From positions 1 through 64,000 of the forward strand of contig SVNP01000002.1 of assembly GCA_015066805.1 (NCBI GenBank): a DNA stretch of 64,000 nucleotides. Reading direction: 5' to 3'. The notes beneath the pieces are model-generated. The model was not told the origin of the DNA. It was given only the letters and a program-made list of their open reading frames with translations, and made no database searches. The DNA comes from Ruminococcus sp. (GTDB lineage Bacteria; Bacillota; Clostridia; Oscillospirales; Ruminococcaceae). Of this stretch, positions 48,240-57,700 are shown piece by piece (position 1 is the stretch's first letter; each line of letters starts with the position of its first letter). A program made the translations under genes and the position numbers.

Positions 48240-49274
48240 ATGACCATCATCGTAACCGGCGGTGCCGGATTTATCGGAAGCAATTTTGTGTTTCATATGC
48301 TGGATACTTACCCGGATTACCGTATCATTTGCCTGGATAAGCTGACCTATGCGGGTAATCTTTCTACCCTTGCCCCTGTGATGCAGAACCCCAATTTCCG
48401 CTTTGTAAAGGCAGATATCTGCGACCGTGAGGCAGTATATGCTCTGTTTGAGGAGGAGCATCCCGATATCGTTGTGAACTTTGCGGCGGAATCTCATGTG
48501 GATCGCTCCATTGAAAACCCCGAGATCTTTCTGCAGACCAATATTCTGGGTACACAGGTGCTGATGGATGCCTGCCGCAAGTATGGCATTCAGCGGTATC
48601 ATCAGGTTTCCACCGATGAGGTGTACGGCGATCTGCCTCTGGACAGACCCGACCTGTTCTTTACCGAGGAAACTCCCATTCATACCAGCAGCCCTTACAG
48701 CAGCTCCAAGGCAGGTGCAGACCTGCTGGTGCTGGCTTACCACAGAACCTATGGTCTGCCTGTGACCATCAGCCGCTGCTCCAATAACTACGGTCCCTAT
48801 CACTTCCCCGAAAAGCTGATCCCTCTGATGATCGCCAATGCGCTGAACGACAAGCCTCTGCCCGTTTACGGCGAGGGTCTGAATGTGCGTGACTGGCTGT
48901 ATGTGGAGGATCACTGCAAGGCCATTGATCTCATCATTCACAAGGGCAGAGTCGGTGAGGTGTACAACATCGGCGGCCACAACGAAATGGCAAATATTGA
49001 TATCGTGAAGATTATCTGCAAGGAGCTGGGTAAGCCCGAATCTCTGATCACCTATGTGGCAGACCGCAAGGGGCACGATATGCGCTATGCCATTGATCCC
49101 ACCAAGATCCACAATGAGCTGGGCTGGCTGCCCGAAACCATGTTTGCCGATGGCATCAAGAAAACCATTCAGTGGTACCTTGATAACAAGGATTGGTGGG
49201 AAACCATCATCAGCGGCGAGTATCAGAACTATTACGATACCATGTACCGTGATAAGTGGGGTGCCTTGGTATGA
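48240..49274 (+). CDS. rfbB: dTDP-glucose 4,6-dehydratase
   Basis: IIVTGGAGFIGSNFVFHML...NFAAESHVDRSIENPEIFLQTNILGTQVLMDACRKYGIQRYHQVSTDEVYGDL. Confidence 0.97.
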   Translation: MTIIVTGGAGFIGSNFVFHMLDTYPDYRIICLDKLTYAGNLSTLAPVMQNPNFRFVKADICDREAVYALFEEEHPDIVVNFAAESHVDRSIENPEIFLQTNILGTQVLMDACRKYGIQRYHQVSTDEVYGDLPLDRPDLFFTEETPIHTSSPYSSSKAGADLLVLAYHRTYGLPVTISRCSNNYGPYHFPEKLIPLMIANALNDKPLPVYGEGLNVRDWLYVEDHCKAIDLIIHKGRVGEVYNIGGHNEMANIDIVKIICKELGKPESLITYVADRKGHDMRYAIDPTKIHNELGWLPETMFADGIKKTIQWYLDNKDWWETIISGEYQNYYDTMYRDKWGALV

Positions 49275-49390
49275 GAGACCCTGCAGACTGCCATGAGATC
49301 CTCGGTTTCTGCTGCTGAGCAGGGCTGAAACAACGGATTCATAGCGACTGCTGTGACAACAAGCATAACAGAGAGGAATGTTTGCATATA

Positions 49391-50617
49391 ATGAAAGCTC
49401 TTGTTCTGGCGGGCGGTCTGCCCCAGATCGTTCTGATCAATCAACTGAAGCAGCGGGGTGTAACCACAATTCTTGCGGATGGTAACGAACATCCCCTTGC
49501 AAGACCTTACGCAGACCTGTTCTATCAGGTGAACATTTTCGATATCGAAGCAGTGAAGAAAATTGCTGTGGATGAGGGCGTGGATTTTCTCATTACCTGC
49601 TGTGCCGATCAGGTACTGCTGGTGGTGGCTCAGGTTTCCGAGATGCTGGGGCTGCCTTGGTACATTGATTATAAAACCGCAGTACGGGTATCCGATAAGC
49701 GGGAAATGAAGCGCATCTTCATGGAAAACAATATTCCCACTTCCCGCTATGTAGAGCTGGCGGAGCTGGATATGGAGCAGATCAAGGATCTGGCTTACCC
49801 GCTGATCGTAAAGCCTGTGGATGCTTACAGCTCCAAGGGCGTGCGTAAGGCTTTGAACGTAGATGAGCTGAAGCAATATTTTGCTGAGGCAGCACAGATC
49901 AGCCGTAACGGCGGTGTGATCGTAGAGGAATTCTGTCAGGGCGAAGAGATCAGCGTGGATCTGTATGTGGAGGATGGCGTTGCCCATGTGCTTTGTGTTT
50001 CCAACAGCGAGAAACTGAAGGACGAGGACCGCTTTATCATTTTCCGCGGAAAATATCCTGCCATTGCCGATACCGCACTTCTGGAACGGATCCGCTATGT
50101 GGCACAGCAGATCGTGGATGCCTTTGGTCTGAAGAACTGCCCCATGCTTATCCAGATGATCTCCAACGGCAAGGATGTGTCTGTTCTGGAGTTCTGCGCC
50201 AGAACCGGCGGTAATATGAAGTATATCCTTATTCAGCGGGTCAGCGGTTTTGATGTCATCAGTGCCGTGATTGATCTGACTATGGGCGTCCGTCCCAAGG
50301 TGGAGATCAAGCCGCCCCAGCATCAGTATGTGGTCAATGATTTCATTTACTGCAAGCCCGGTGTGTTTGATCACTTGGAGGGCTTTGATGCTCTGGTGGA
50401 GGAAGGCGTTCTTGCCGAGTATCATTGTCTGCGCCCCAAGGGGATGCAGGTGCGCGGTGTGGCCAGCAGCAGTGATCGTGTTGCCGGCTTTACTGTGGTT
50501 GCCGATTCCCTGGAGGAGTTTAACCAAAAGCACAGAGCCGTGGTGGAACGTGCGCGCATTATGGATGAAAACGGTGTGGATATTATGCGCCATGATCTGC
50601 TGCCTGATCTGCAGTAA
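49391..50617 (+). CDS. ATP-grasp ligase 4
   Basis: YPLIVKPVDAYSSKGVRKALNVDEL; VLEFCARTGGNMKYILI. Confidence 0.93.
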   Translation: MKALVLAGGLPQIVLINQLKQRGVTTILADGNEHPLARPYADLFYQVNIFDIEAVKKIAVDEGVDFLITCCADQVLLVVAQVSEMLGLPWYIDYKTAVRVSDKREMKRIFMENNIPTSRYVELAELDMEQIKDLAYPLIVKPVDAYSSKGVRKALNVDELKQYFAEAAQISRNGGVIVEEFCQGEEISVDLYVEDGVAHVLCVSNSEKLKDEDRFIIFRGKYPAIADTALLERIRYVAQQIVDAFGLKNCPMLIQMISNGKDVSVLEFCARTGGNMKYILIQRVSGFDVISAVIDLTMGVRPKVEIKPPQHQYVVNDFIYCKPGVFDHLEGFDALVEEGVLAEYHCLRPKGMQVRGVASSSDRVAGFTVVADSLEEFNQKHRAVVERARIMDENGVDIMRHDLLPDLQ

Positions 50618-50646
50618 AAGTTTTTGAGAAAAATGCAGATTTGCTC

Positions 50647-50675
50647 TTGACTTTTATCTGAAAGTGTGCTATAAT
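50647..50675 (+). promoter_or_regulatory. Sigma-A promoter upstream of LysR gene
   Basis: TTGACT - 17 nt - TATAAT. Confidence 0.8.
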
Positions 50676-50689
50676 CGATTGTGTGAGTT

Positions 50690-50720
50690 TATCAGGGGCA
50701 GTTCCCTACTGTCCCTGATA
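50690..50720 (+). promoter_or_regulatory. Leader hairpin between promoter and LysR gene
   Basis: TATCAGGGgCAGTtccctACTGtCCCTGATA, near-continuous two-part stem, no strong poly-T tail. Confidence 0.55.
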
Positions 50721-50787
50721 TTTATGCTTGCGGTATAACAAAAATGTAATACGCCATAACACCATTGGCGGTGGGAGGGAGGTGCCG

Positions 50788-51696
50788 ATGTCGCAGTTAA
50801 AATCCTACGAATATGTCATTGCCATCGTGGAGCAGGGAGGAATTTCTCAAGCGGCAGAGGCGCTGCATATTGCTCAGCCTGCGTTGAGCCGTTACCTGAA
50901 AAAGCTGGAAGCAGACCTGGAAACCGATCTGTTTGACCGCAGCGTGATCCCTATTCGGCTGACGGAAGCCGGCAGGCTGTATGTGGAAACCGGTCGGGAG
51001 ATCCTTGCGGCACAGCGGCAGCTTGCCAAGCAACTGGAGGAGCTGCGTTTGGGACGGAATGCCGTGGTTCGTGTCGGCATCAGCCCCACACGATCGCCTT
51101 ACTTGATGCCTGCGTTGATCGGTGCGTACCATTCTCTTCACCCTGAGGGCAGAGTGGTCATTGAGGAACACAATTCTGCGGAGCTGCATCGGCTGCTTTC
51201 CCAAGGAGAACTGGATCTGATGATCAGTTGGCTGGATGCGGATACCGCTGCCTTTGCCTGTGTGCCTCTGTTTGATGAGGAGATCCGGCTGGCAGTACCC
51301 GGAAGCTGGCATTGCAGCTCACAGGATGTGATGGACGTGGTACGGCAGCGGCAAATGATCTGTGTGGGCAAAGGACTGGCACTTTGGCATCTGACTCACA
51401 GGCTGATCGAAAATGTAGGTGCTAAGCAACCTGTCATTGAGTGTCAATCCATTGAAACCGCACTGTCCTTTGTCAAACGTGGGTTGGGAGCTACTCTGGT
51501 TCCTTCCTATATCGGTCAGTTTGGCTCGGCAGAGCAGAATCGGGCGCTGCAATTTATGGATCTTCCCACGGAGCAATTTCCCGATTCCGCGGCCTATCGG
51601 CGGCAGATATGTCTGTTTTACCGCCGTGAACAACGGCTGACCCAGGCAGAGCGAGCATTTATTGCTTGTGCAAGGGAGGTGGAGCGCGCCCCATGA
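50788..51696 (+). CDS. LysR-family transcriptional regulator
   Basis: MSQLKSYEYVIAIVEQGGISQAAEALHIAQPALSRYLKKLEADLETDLFDR. Confidence 0.95.
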   Translation: MSQLKSYEYVIAIVEQGGISQAAEALHIAQPALSRYLKKLEADLETDLFDRSVIPIRLTEAGRLYVETGREILAAQRQLAKQLEELRLGRNAVVRVGISPTRSPYLMPALIGAYHSLHPEGRVVIEEHNSAELHRLLSQGELDLMISWLDADTAAFACVPLFDEEIRLAVPGSWHCSSQDVMDVVRQRQMICVGKGLALWHLTHRLIENVGAKQPVIECQSIETALSFVKRGLGATLVPSYIGQFGSAEQNRALQFMDLPTEQFPDSAAYRRQICLFYRREQRLTQAERAFIACAREVERAP

Positions 51697-51806
51697 TCTG
51701 TCCAGCGCAGCTTCGCACTACCGTAAGCCCAAGATCTCTTCGCTGTCGGAGAGATGACAAGCAAATTTCTCAAGCGACAGAAAATCAAACATAAAGGAGT
51801 AAAAAG

Positions 51807-53165
51807 ATGATTCCGAATGCAGTTATCTACCTGGCGATCATGCTGGTGTTTGTCATCGCATGGTTTGTCTGGGTCAAACGCCCTGTTTATGAGGCGTTGT
51901 TCCTCAGCTTCCTGTTGTTGGTAGGCGTTACCAACACATGGGGCAACATTTTCACCTATATTGACGGTGCCCTGAACACCTCTCTGCTCTATTCCATGAT
52001 CGTGTTTGTGGCAATGTCCCAGTTGCTCTCTCACACTAAGGTGATCGACAGTTGTGTATATCTGATTCTTTCGCTGATGGGCAGACTGACCGGTGGTGCA
52101 GGCTATGCATCTATTGTTGCCTCCAGCTTTATGGGTGCCCTGTCCGGCTCCGGCCCCGGAAATGTTATGGCTACCGGTGTTATCACCATCCCCGCCATGA
52201 AGAAGTCCGGTTTCCCGCCTGAGCTTGCTGCCAATGTGGAGTCTGTATCCAGCTACATGGGTAATATGATCCCTCCCAGCTCCAATATCGTAGGTGCACT
52301 GGGTGCATTTATGGCTCTGTATCCTGACAGCGGCATTACCTCCGGACAGTTCTGGGTGGTGCTGTGGGGTGTCGCCATCTATTTCATCGTGCAGCGTATG
52401 CTGATGGTATTTGCTTTCTGCAAGTACTATAAGGTAAAGCCTATGGCAAAAGAGGATATCCCCAGTCTGAAGGAAACCTTCAGAACCGGCTGGAAGGGTC
52501 TGATGCTGCCCGTCATTATTCTGGTTCCCTTTATTCTGGATTCTGTTTGTGCCGATTGGATCGCAAGCCGTCTGGGCGATGCCGGTGCATCCTCCTTCTC
52601 CAAGTGCCTGCTGTTCTTCATTGCAGGTGTGGCAGCTATTTATACCTTGATCATCGCTGATGACAAAAAGTCCGTGACTCTGCCCAAGATGGCAAATCTG
52701 TTCACCTCTAAGATGAAGAGTCTGGTTGGCCCCATTGCAGCTTGTTTGTTTGGCTACATGGTGGGTGAGCTGTTCTCTGATATTGATGTTACTACCCAGC
52801 TCGGCACCTTCCTGGAGTCTCTGAATATGCCCTTGTGGGGTCTGGCACTGTTTATTCCTCTGCTGACCGCATTCCTGGGTATGATTATTCCCGGTTCTTC
52901 GCAGGTTGTTATCTTTGGACCTGTGTTCATTGCCGCATTTGCCGCTGCCGGTCTGGATCCTCTGCTTGCCGCTGCTATGCTGCCTTGTATCTGCGGTACT
53001 ATGTGCGGTATCACTCCGCCTCTGGCTCTGGGTATGTACGCTGGTATGTCCATTGCCGAGTCTGATTTCAAGAAAACGCTCATCAACGACCTTTGGTGGG
53101 TTGGCACACAGTATGTGCTGGAATTTGTCCTGCTGCTGGGCGTGCTGCCTGTGATCGGTCTGTAA
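51807..53165 (+). CDS. TRAP-type transporter large permease (DctM-like)
   Basis: SSFMGALSGSGPGNVMATGVITIPAMKKSGFPPELAANVESVSSYMGNMIPPSSNIVGALGAF. Confidence 0.85.
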   Translation: MIPNAVIYLAIMLVFVIAWFVWVKRPVYEALFLSFLLLVGVTNTWGNIFTYIDGALNTSLLYSMIVFVAMSQLLSHTKVIDSCVYLILSLMGRLTGGAGYASIVASSFMGALSGSGPGNVMATGVITIPAMKKSGFPPELAANVESVSSYMGNMIPPSSNIVGALGAFMALYPDSGITSGQFWVVLWGVAIYFIVQRMLMVFAFCKYYKVKPMAKEDIPSLKETFRTGWKGLMLPVIILVPFILDSVCADWIASRLGDAGASSFSKCLLFFIAGVAAIYTLIIADDKKSVTLPKMANLFTSKMKSLVGPIAACLFGYMVGELFSDIDVTTQLGTFLESLNMPLWGLALFIPLLTAFLGMIIPGSSQVVIFGPVFIAAFAAAGLDPLLAAAMLPCICGTMCGITPPLALGMYAGMSIAESDFKKTLINDLWWVGTQYVLEFVLLLGVLPVIGL

Positions 53166-53177
53166 GGAGGGAATGTC

Positions 53178-53459
53178 ATGAAAAAGTTTTTGCAGGGTCT
53201 GATTAAGTTTTTGGATGTTGTTTATGGCTGGGGCATTCTCATCTGTCTGTTTGTGGGCGGTCTGATGTTCTTCGGCTTTGTTGCCGCCTTTATTGTGGGC
53301 GGTGAAACTGCAACCGAGATCTGCACATTTATTCATAAAACCATTTTCAAGTGGCTGATCTACGGCGGCAACATCATTGTGCTGCTGGGCCTGCTGAATA
53401 TGTACCTGAAGAAGCAGAAATCTCTGACCATCTCCGATACCAACCATGAGGCCGGCTGA
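53178..53459 (+). CDS. small membrane protein, possible reduced TRAP small subunit
   Basis: 93 aa with about three TM segments, directly downstream of the DctM-like gene. Confidence 0.55.
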   Translation: MKKFLQGLIKFLDVVYGWGILICLFVGGLMFFGFVAAFIVGGETATEICTFIHKTIFKWLIYGGNIIVLLGLLNMYLKKQKSLTISDTNHEAG

Positions 53460-53473
53460 TCCGGGTTGCATAA

Positions 53474-53511
53474 GGAACGGCTCCCATTTATGTGGGAGCT
53501 GTTCTTTTTTT
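53474..53511 (+). terminator. Rho-independent terminator
   Basis: GGAACGGCTCCCA tttatg TGGGAGCTGTTCTTTTTTT. Confidence 0.88.
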
Positions 53512-53796
53512 GCGAAATGTTACTTTTTGAAGCATTGCTTCTTTCATCTGTAAACCGGATTTTTTTCGATTAACTGTCAGTAAAAATTAGGCAAAGAGTA
53601 CAAAGAGTTTTCAGGGTGGAAAATATTCTGGTGGAAATGCCGTTTGTTTACACTCTGTTAACAATCTGTAAATAGATGCGTAACAATGCGGGTTACAAAA
53701 TGTGCTATGATATGAATATCACTATGAGGCACATTGCTGCCCTGTGTCCTAATGCTGCACCTGCTATTTTTTGTATGGCGCATGACGGAGGCATGA

Positions 53797-54192
53797 ATGG
53801 AGCGAAAAGAACTACGCAGAATGCGTAAATTTGAGCTGCTGGAGCTGCTTTTGGAACAGGAAAGGGAGATCCAAAGCCTGCAAACGGAAAATGCAGCCCT
53901 GAAAGAGCGGCTTGATATCCAACAAATTAAAATTGAACAAGCCGGTTCCATTGCGGAAGCGGCACTTTCCCTCAGCGGTGTGTTTGAGGCGGCACAGAAT
54001 GCTGCCGATCTTTATCTCAGACTGTTGAAGAATCATCCGGAGGCATTGAATCTCGTTGAAACAGATCAAAGAACCGAACAAGGAAAACGTACAGGAAAGT
54101 CCGAAAGCGGAAAACACGCCAAGCGCGGACCGACCAAGCGTCAACGAAATCGAGAAAGAACTGCTGCGGCTGCAGAAGAAACAAAGCCGTAA
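53797..54192 (+). CDS. coiled-coil hypothetical protein
   Basis: KFELLELLLEQEREIQSLQTENAALKERLDIQQIKIEQAGSIAEAALSLSGVFEAAQNAADLYLRLL; C-terminus becomes basic low-complexity where it overlaps the next gene. Confidence 0.7.
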   Translation: MERKELRRMRKFELLELLLEQEREIQSLQTENAALKERLDIQQIKIEQAGSIAEAALSLSGVFEAAQNAADLYLRLLKNHPEALNLVETDQRTEQGKRTGKSESGKHAKRGPTKRQRNRERTAAAAEETKP

Positions 54193-54691
54193 CCGTAATA
54201 TCCGTTATATCATCGCATTGGCTGCGGTGGCAGCGGCAACCATTATCATTGTAACAAATATATGGCTGCCGGTGCTGAAGATCGTTGGGTCCAGTATGCA
54301 GCCTTCCATTCAGAATAATGATGTGGTTGTGTGTTACAGCGGCACCAAGCAAATCGACTACGGCGATATTATCGCGTTTTACAACAATGATAACGTGCTG
54401 CTGAAGCGCGTTGTGGGCATGGAAAACGATGTCATCGACATCAATGAGGCGGGCGAGGTTTTTGTCAACGGACAGTTGATCGATGAACCCTATGCCTATT
54501 CCAAATCCTTGGAACCCTGTGATATTGAGTTTCCCGTTACCGTACCCAAAGACAGCTTTTTTGTTCTGGGCGACCAGAGAAACACCTCTCACGACAGCCG
54601 CACTTCCTCTGTGGGTATGATTCCCGTGGAGCGTATCATCGGAGAGGTGATCCTGCGGGTTTGGCCCATCGAGCATATCGACTTCCTATAA
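54056..54691 (+). CDS. signal peptidase I (pilus/surface-protein type)
   Basis: KIVGSSMQPSIQNNDVVVCY (Ser), YNNDNVLLKRVVGMENDVIDI (Lys), FVLGDQRNTSHDSR; TTG start. Confidence 0.92.
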   Translation: MKQIKEPNKENVQESPKAENTPSADRPSVNEIEKELLRLQKKQSRNRNIRYIIALAAVAAATIIIVTNIWLPVLKIVGSSMQPSIQNNDVVVCYSGTKQIDYGDIIAFYNNDNVLLKRVVGMENDVIDINEAGEVFVNGQLIDEPYAYSKSLEPCDIEFPVTVPKDSFFVLGDQRNTSHDSRTSSVGMIPVERIIGEVILRVWPIEHIDFL

Positions 54692-54741
54692 AAAGACAAA
54701 ACCAGTTTGTTCAATGATTCGGAAAGGCGGTGAAAGATCGC

Positions 54742-57700
54742 ATGAAATCTGCAACGATCCGTAAAATGGAAAATCATGCCAGACAGGTTGTTCGCAACGT
54801 GGCAATTTGTTTTGCTGTGCTCATGGGCATAGTGGCGTTGTATTATTGCCTGCTGCCTGCTTTGGCGGAAAACGCCAGCGAGACGGATGTGTATGTCTTC
54901 TTTGATAACGGTCTTTCAAAGTATGAGGGAAAAACAACGGATGGCGTAAAAACCGTTGTGGTAGGCTCCGTTTACAGCAGCGAGAGCGACTATTCCGCAG
55001 ACGCCACTCTGGAAATGAAGCTTCTGGCAGACGTGATCAGCGAAAACGGCGCACACTGGAATGCAGTGAAGGCACAACTGGGTGATGCAGTCAAGGGCGA
55101 CGGTACCATTACCAACATAAATCCAGCCAATGTATATGTATCTACTGCAACGGTGCGTGTAGGCAATTATATTACCTTCTCTGCATGGGATTCCGGCACG
55201 GTGTATGATACGATGGCCAATTATCGTGTCAACGCAGCTTCTCGTGAGTGGGGCTATGATTATGTTGATTTCCAGTGGGTTTCTCCCAAAACCGCAATGA
55301 CCTACGGCAACAATTGCTATTATGCTCCGCCCCAACTGATGATCAACCGCTATGCTGCAGAGGCTGCTATTTACAGCGGCGGCCCCAAGGCACTGCGCCA
55401 GATGATCTATCAGCACGGTGATACTTATAATACCACTGAGTATTATGATGCCAACGGAGACGGTACCATCGACACCAACGCAGGCGATATCAACATTCAG
55501 TTGAACGCTTCTTCCAAGCCGGAAGTCAATGGCGCATGGGCCAACCCGCAGAACGCCTACGGCAGAACCTTCTACGATGCTGTTCTGGATATGAAAGGCA
55601 AGTTTGGTGCTCCTACCGATGTAAATGATCTTGCGGCCAACAGCCAGAGCGCAAACGGCGTGACCCGGGAAGGCTCCGTAGCACTGAACGGCAACGGCGA
55701 CAACGGTCTGAGAGATGCCAATACCATTTATCATGCAACAGCTACTTTCTTTGATTACTTCTCCGACTGGGAGCTGGCAGGTAATCCTCTGGCAGAGCAT
55801 ATTACCTCCTATACCCATGACAGTGAGGACGGCAAGGCCAAAGAAGAGCTCTTTGCGCTGAATCAGACTGTAAGCGACGGCATGGTTGTTCTGACCGAGA
55901 ACTTTGACAACGCCGAAGATATGCTGGTGTTTACCAATGTCAGCGACAAGGCAAACTCTAATGTTAATGTAAGAGATAACGCCAATGACACGCATACGGC
56001 TGACGGTTCTCACTTTCTGCAGATTTACGCAAGAGGCATTGCAGAGTACAAGCTGCCTGCGGATGCCACAGGCGATGTGTTCAGTTCTTCTGTTTGGGTA
56101 AGACAGGCACACAATAAGACTGATACCTTGACAGTCAGTCTGTATTATGAATTGAACGGTACAGCGCATACGATCACACTGAATGAGTTCGCCTACACCG
56201 GCTGGAGCAATTGGACGTTGCTGGAAACCGGTCTGTTCTCCGTTCCGGATGGCGCGACCAACGCAGCATTGCGTTACAGCTCCGTTAACACCTACCGTCT
56301 GGATGATTTCACCTTGAAGTATGAAAGCAGCGGACGGAATGTGACCACTACTACTTATAACTGGGAACAGAAAACTCTGATCGATTTTGAAGATAGCACT
56401 AAGGCAAATCCTTCGGATTATGGCTTTAGCCTGATCAACACCGGTTGGGAACCCAATGTCAATGATATCCCTGAAGGCTACGGTGCATACCTGACCCTTT
56501 CCAATACGCTGGAAGATGCGTGGGAGCTGACTCCGGACAGCAATAAGCTGCTGAATGTATGGCACAATCCTCTGGTGTACAATACGGGCGTGCTGAGTGC
56601 GGGCAAATACCGTCTTACCGTAGATGTACAGGAAGTTTGTGTGTGGAATACGGACAATAACGGTCTGGATGAGTGGGGACTTGGCAGCGTTTACATCTAT
56701 ATTACCACAGATGGCGGTGCAACACTGGTTCCCATTGCCAGTCAAACCGGCATCAGCGGCAAGAGCGACGGAATCGGAACAGCAACACTGACAGGTGAGT
56801 TCACGCTGGATGCCGATGCAGACGCATTGCTTTGCTTCCAGACATTCCCCGGTCCTTATATCGAGTGGAATACCAGCATGGGAACCGACTCCTGCTACTA
56901 TGATAATATCAAGCTGGAGTACGAGCAGGCAACCACAGTCACAAATTGGGTTAACGGCGAAGAAGTTACCCTGACCGTGGATGCAAAGGAAAACAACAAT
57001 GCTCAGGACGATTACGCTAAGCAGCTTGGTATTACCCTGAGCAGCAAGAGCGATGTGGAAAACCGCAAGGGTATGGAGCTGTTCCTGAACATTGCCGATA
57101 CGAAGGATTCCAATGATGACGGTATTACCAAAAACGGCAATGTGGTTCCTCAGGGCTCCGGCGCATATTCCAACAAGGAAAACTACCTGATCGAAGGCAA
57201 CGCCTTTGCAACGGGTGCGGTGAAACTGGTGGCAAAGCACTATCATCAGTATTTTGATGGTTCCGTGACTGCTGCTAACCGCAAAATGGAATTTGTCAGC
57301 GAAGAGGTGCTGGCAGAGTATGCCGCAGGCAGCATTTTCATCAGTGAATATTTTGCGCCGCCCATCGGAGCAAATGCAACACGGCTTTCTTTGGTTGCCG
57401 TTGAAAGCGGCACTGAGATCCTCATCAGCCATATTGATGTTTCCAAGGCTCTGCTGAATACCAACGGTACTTTCTCCGAGGGTACCAACCGTATTGCTTA
57501 TTCCTATCAGGGCCTGAGCTTTAATGATGCCATCAGCCGCTATTATGTGGCCGCAGGTGCAGATGCCAACAGCGTAGTTCCTCTGTATTTCGGTTCCAAT
57601 AGCTGGATGACCGGTAATCTGCGTTACTATTTGGGTGACCGCAAAAATCAGCCGCTCTTTACTGCGGATGAGGTGCAAAAAGCACTGGAGTACATCGGCG

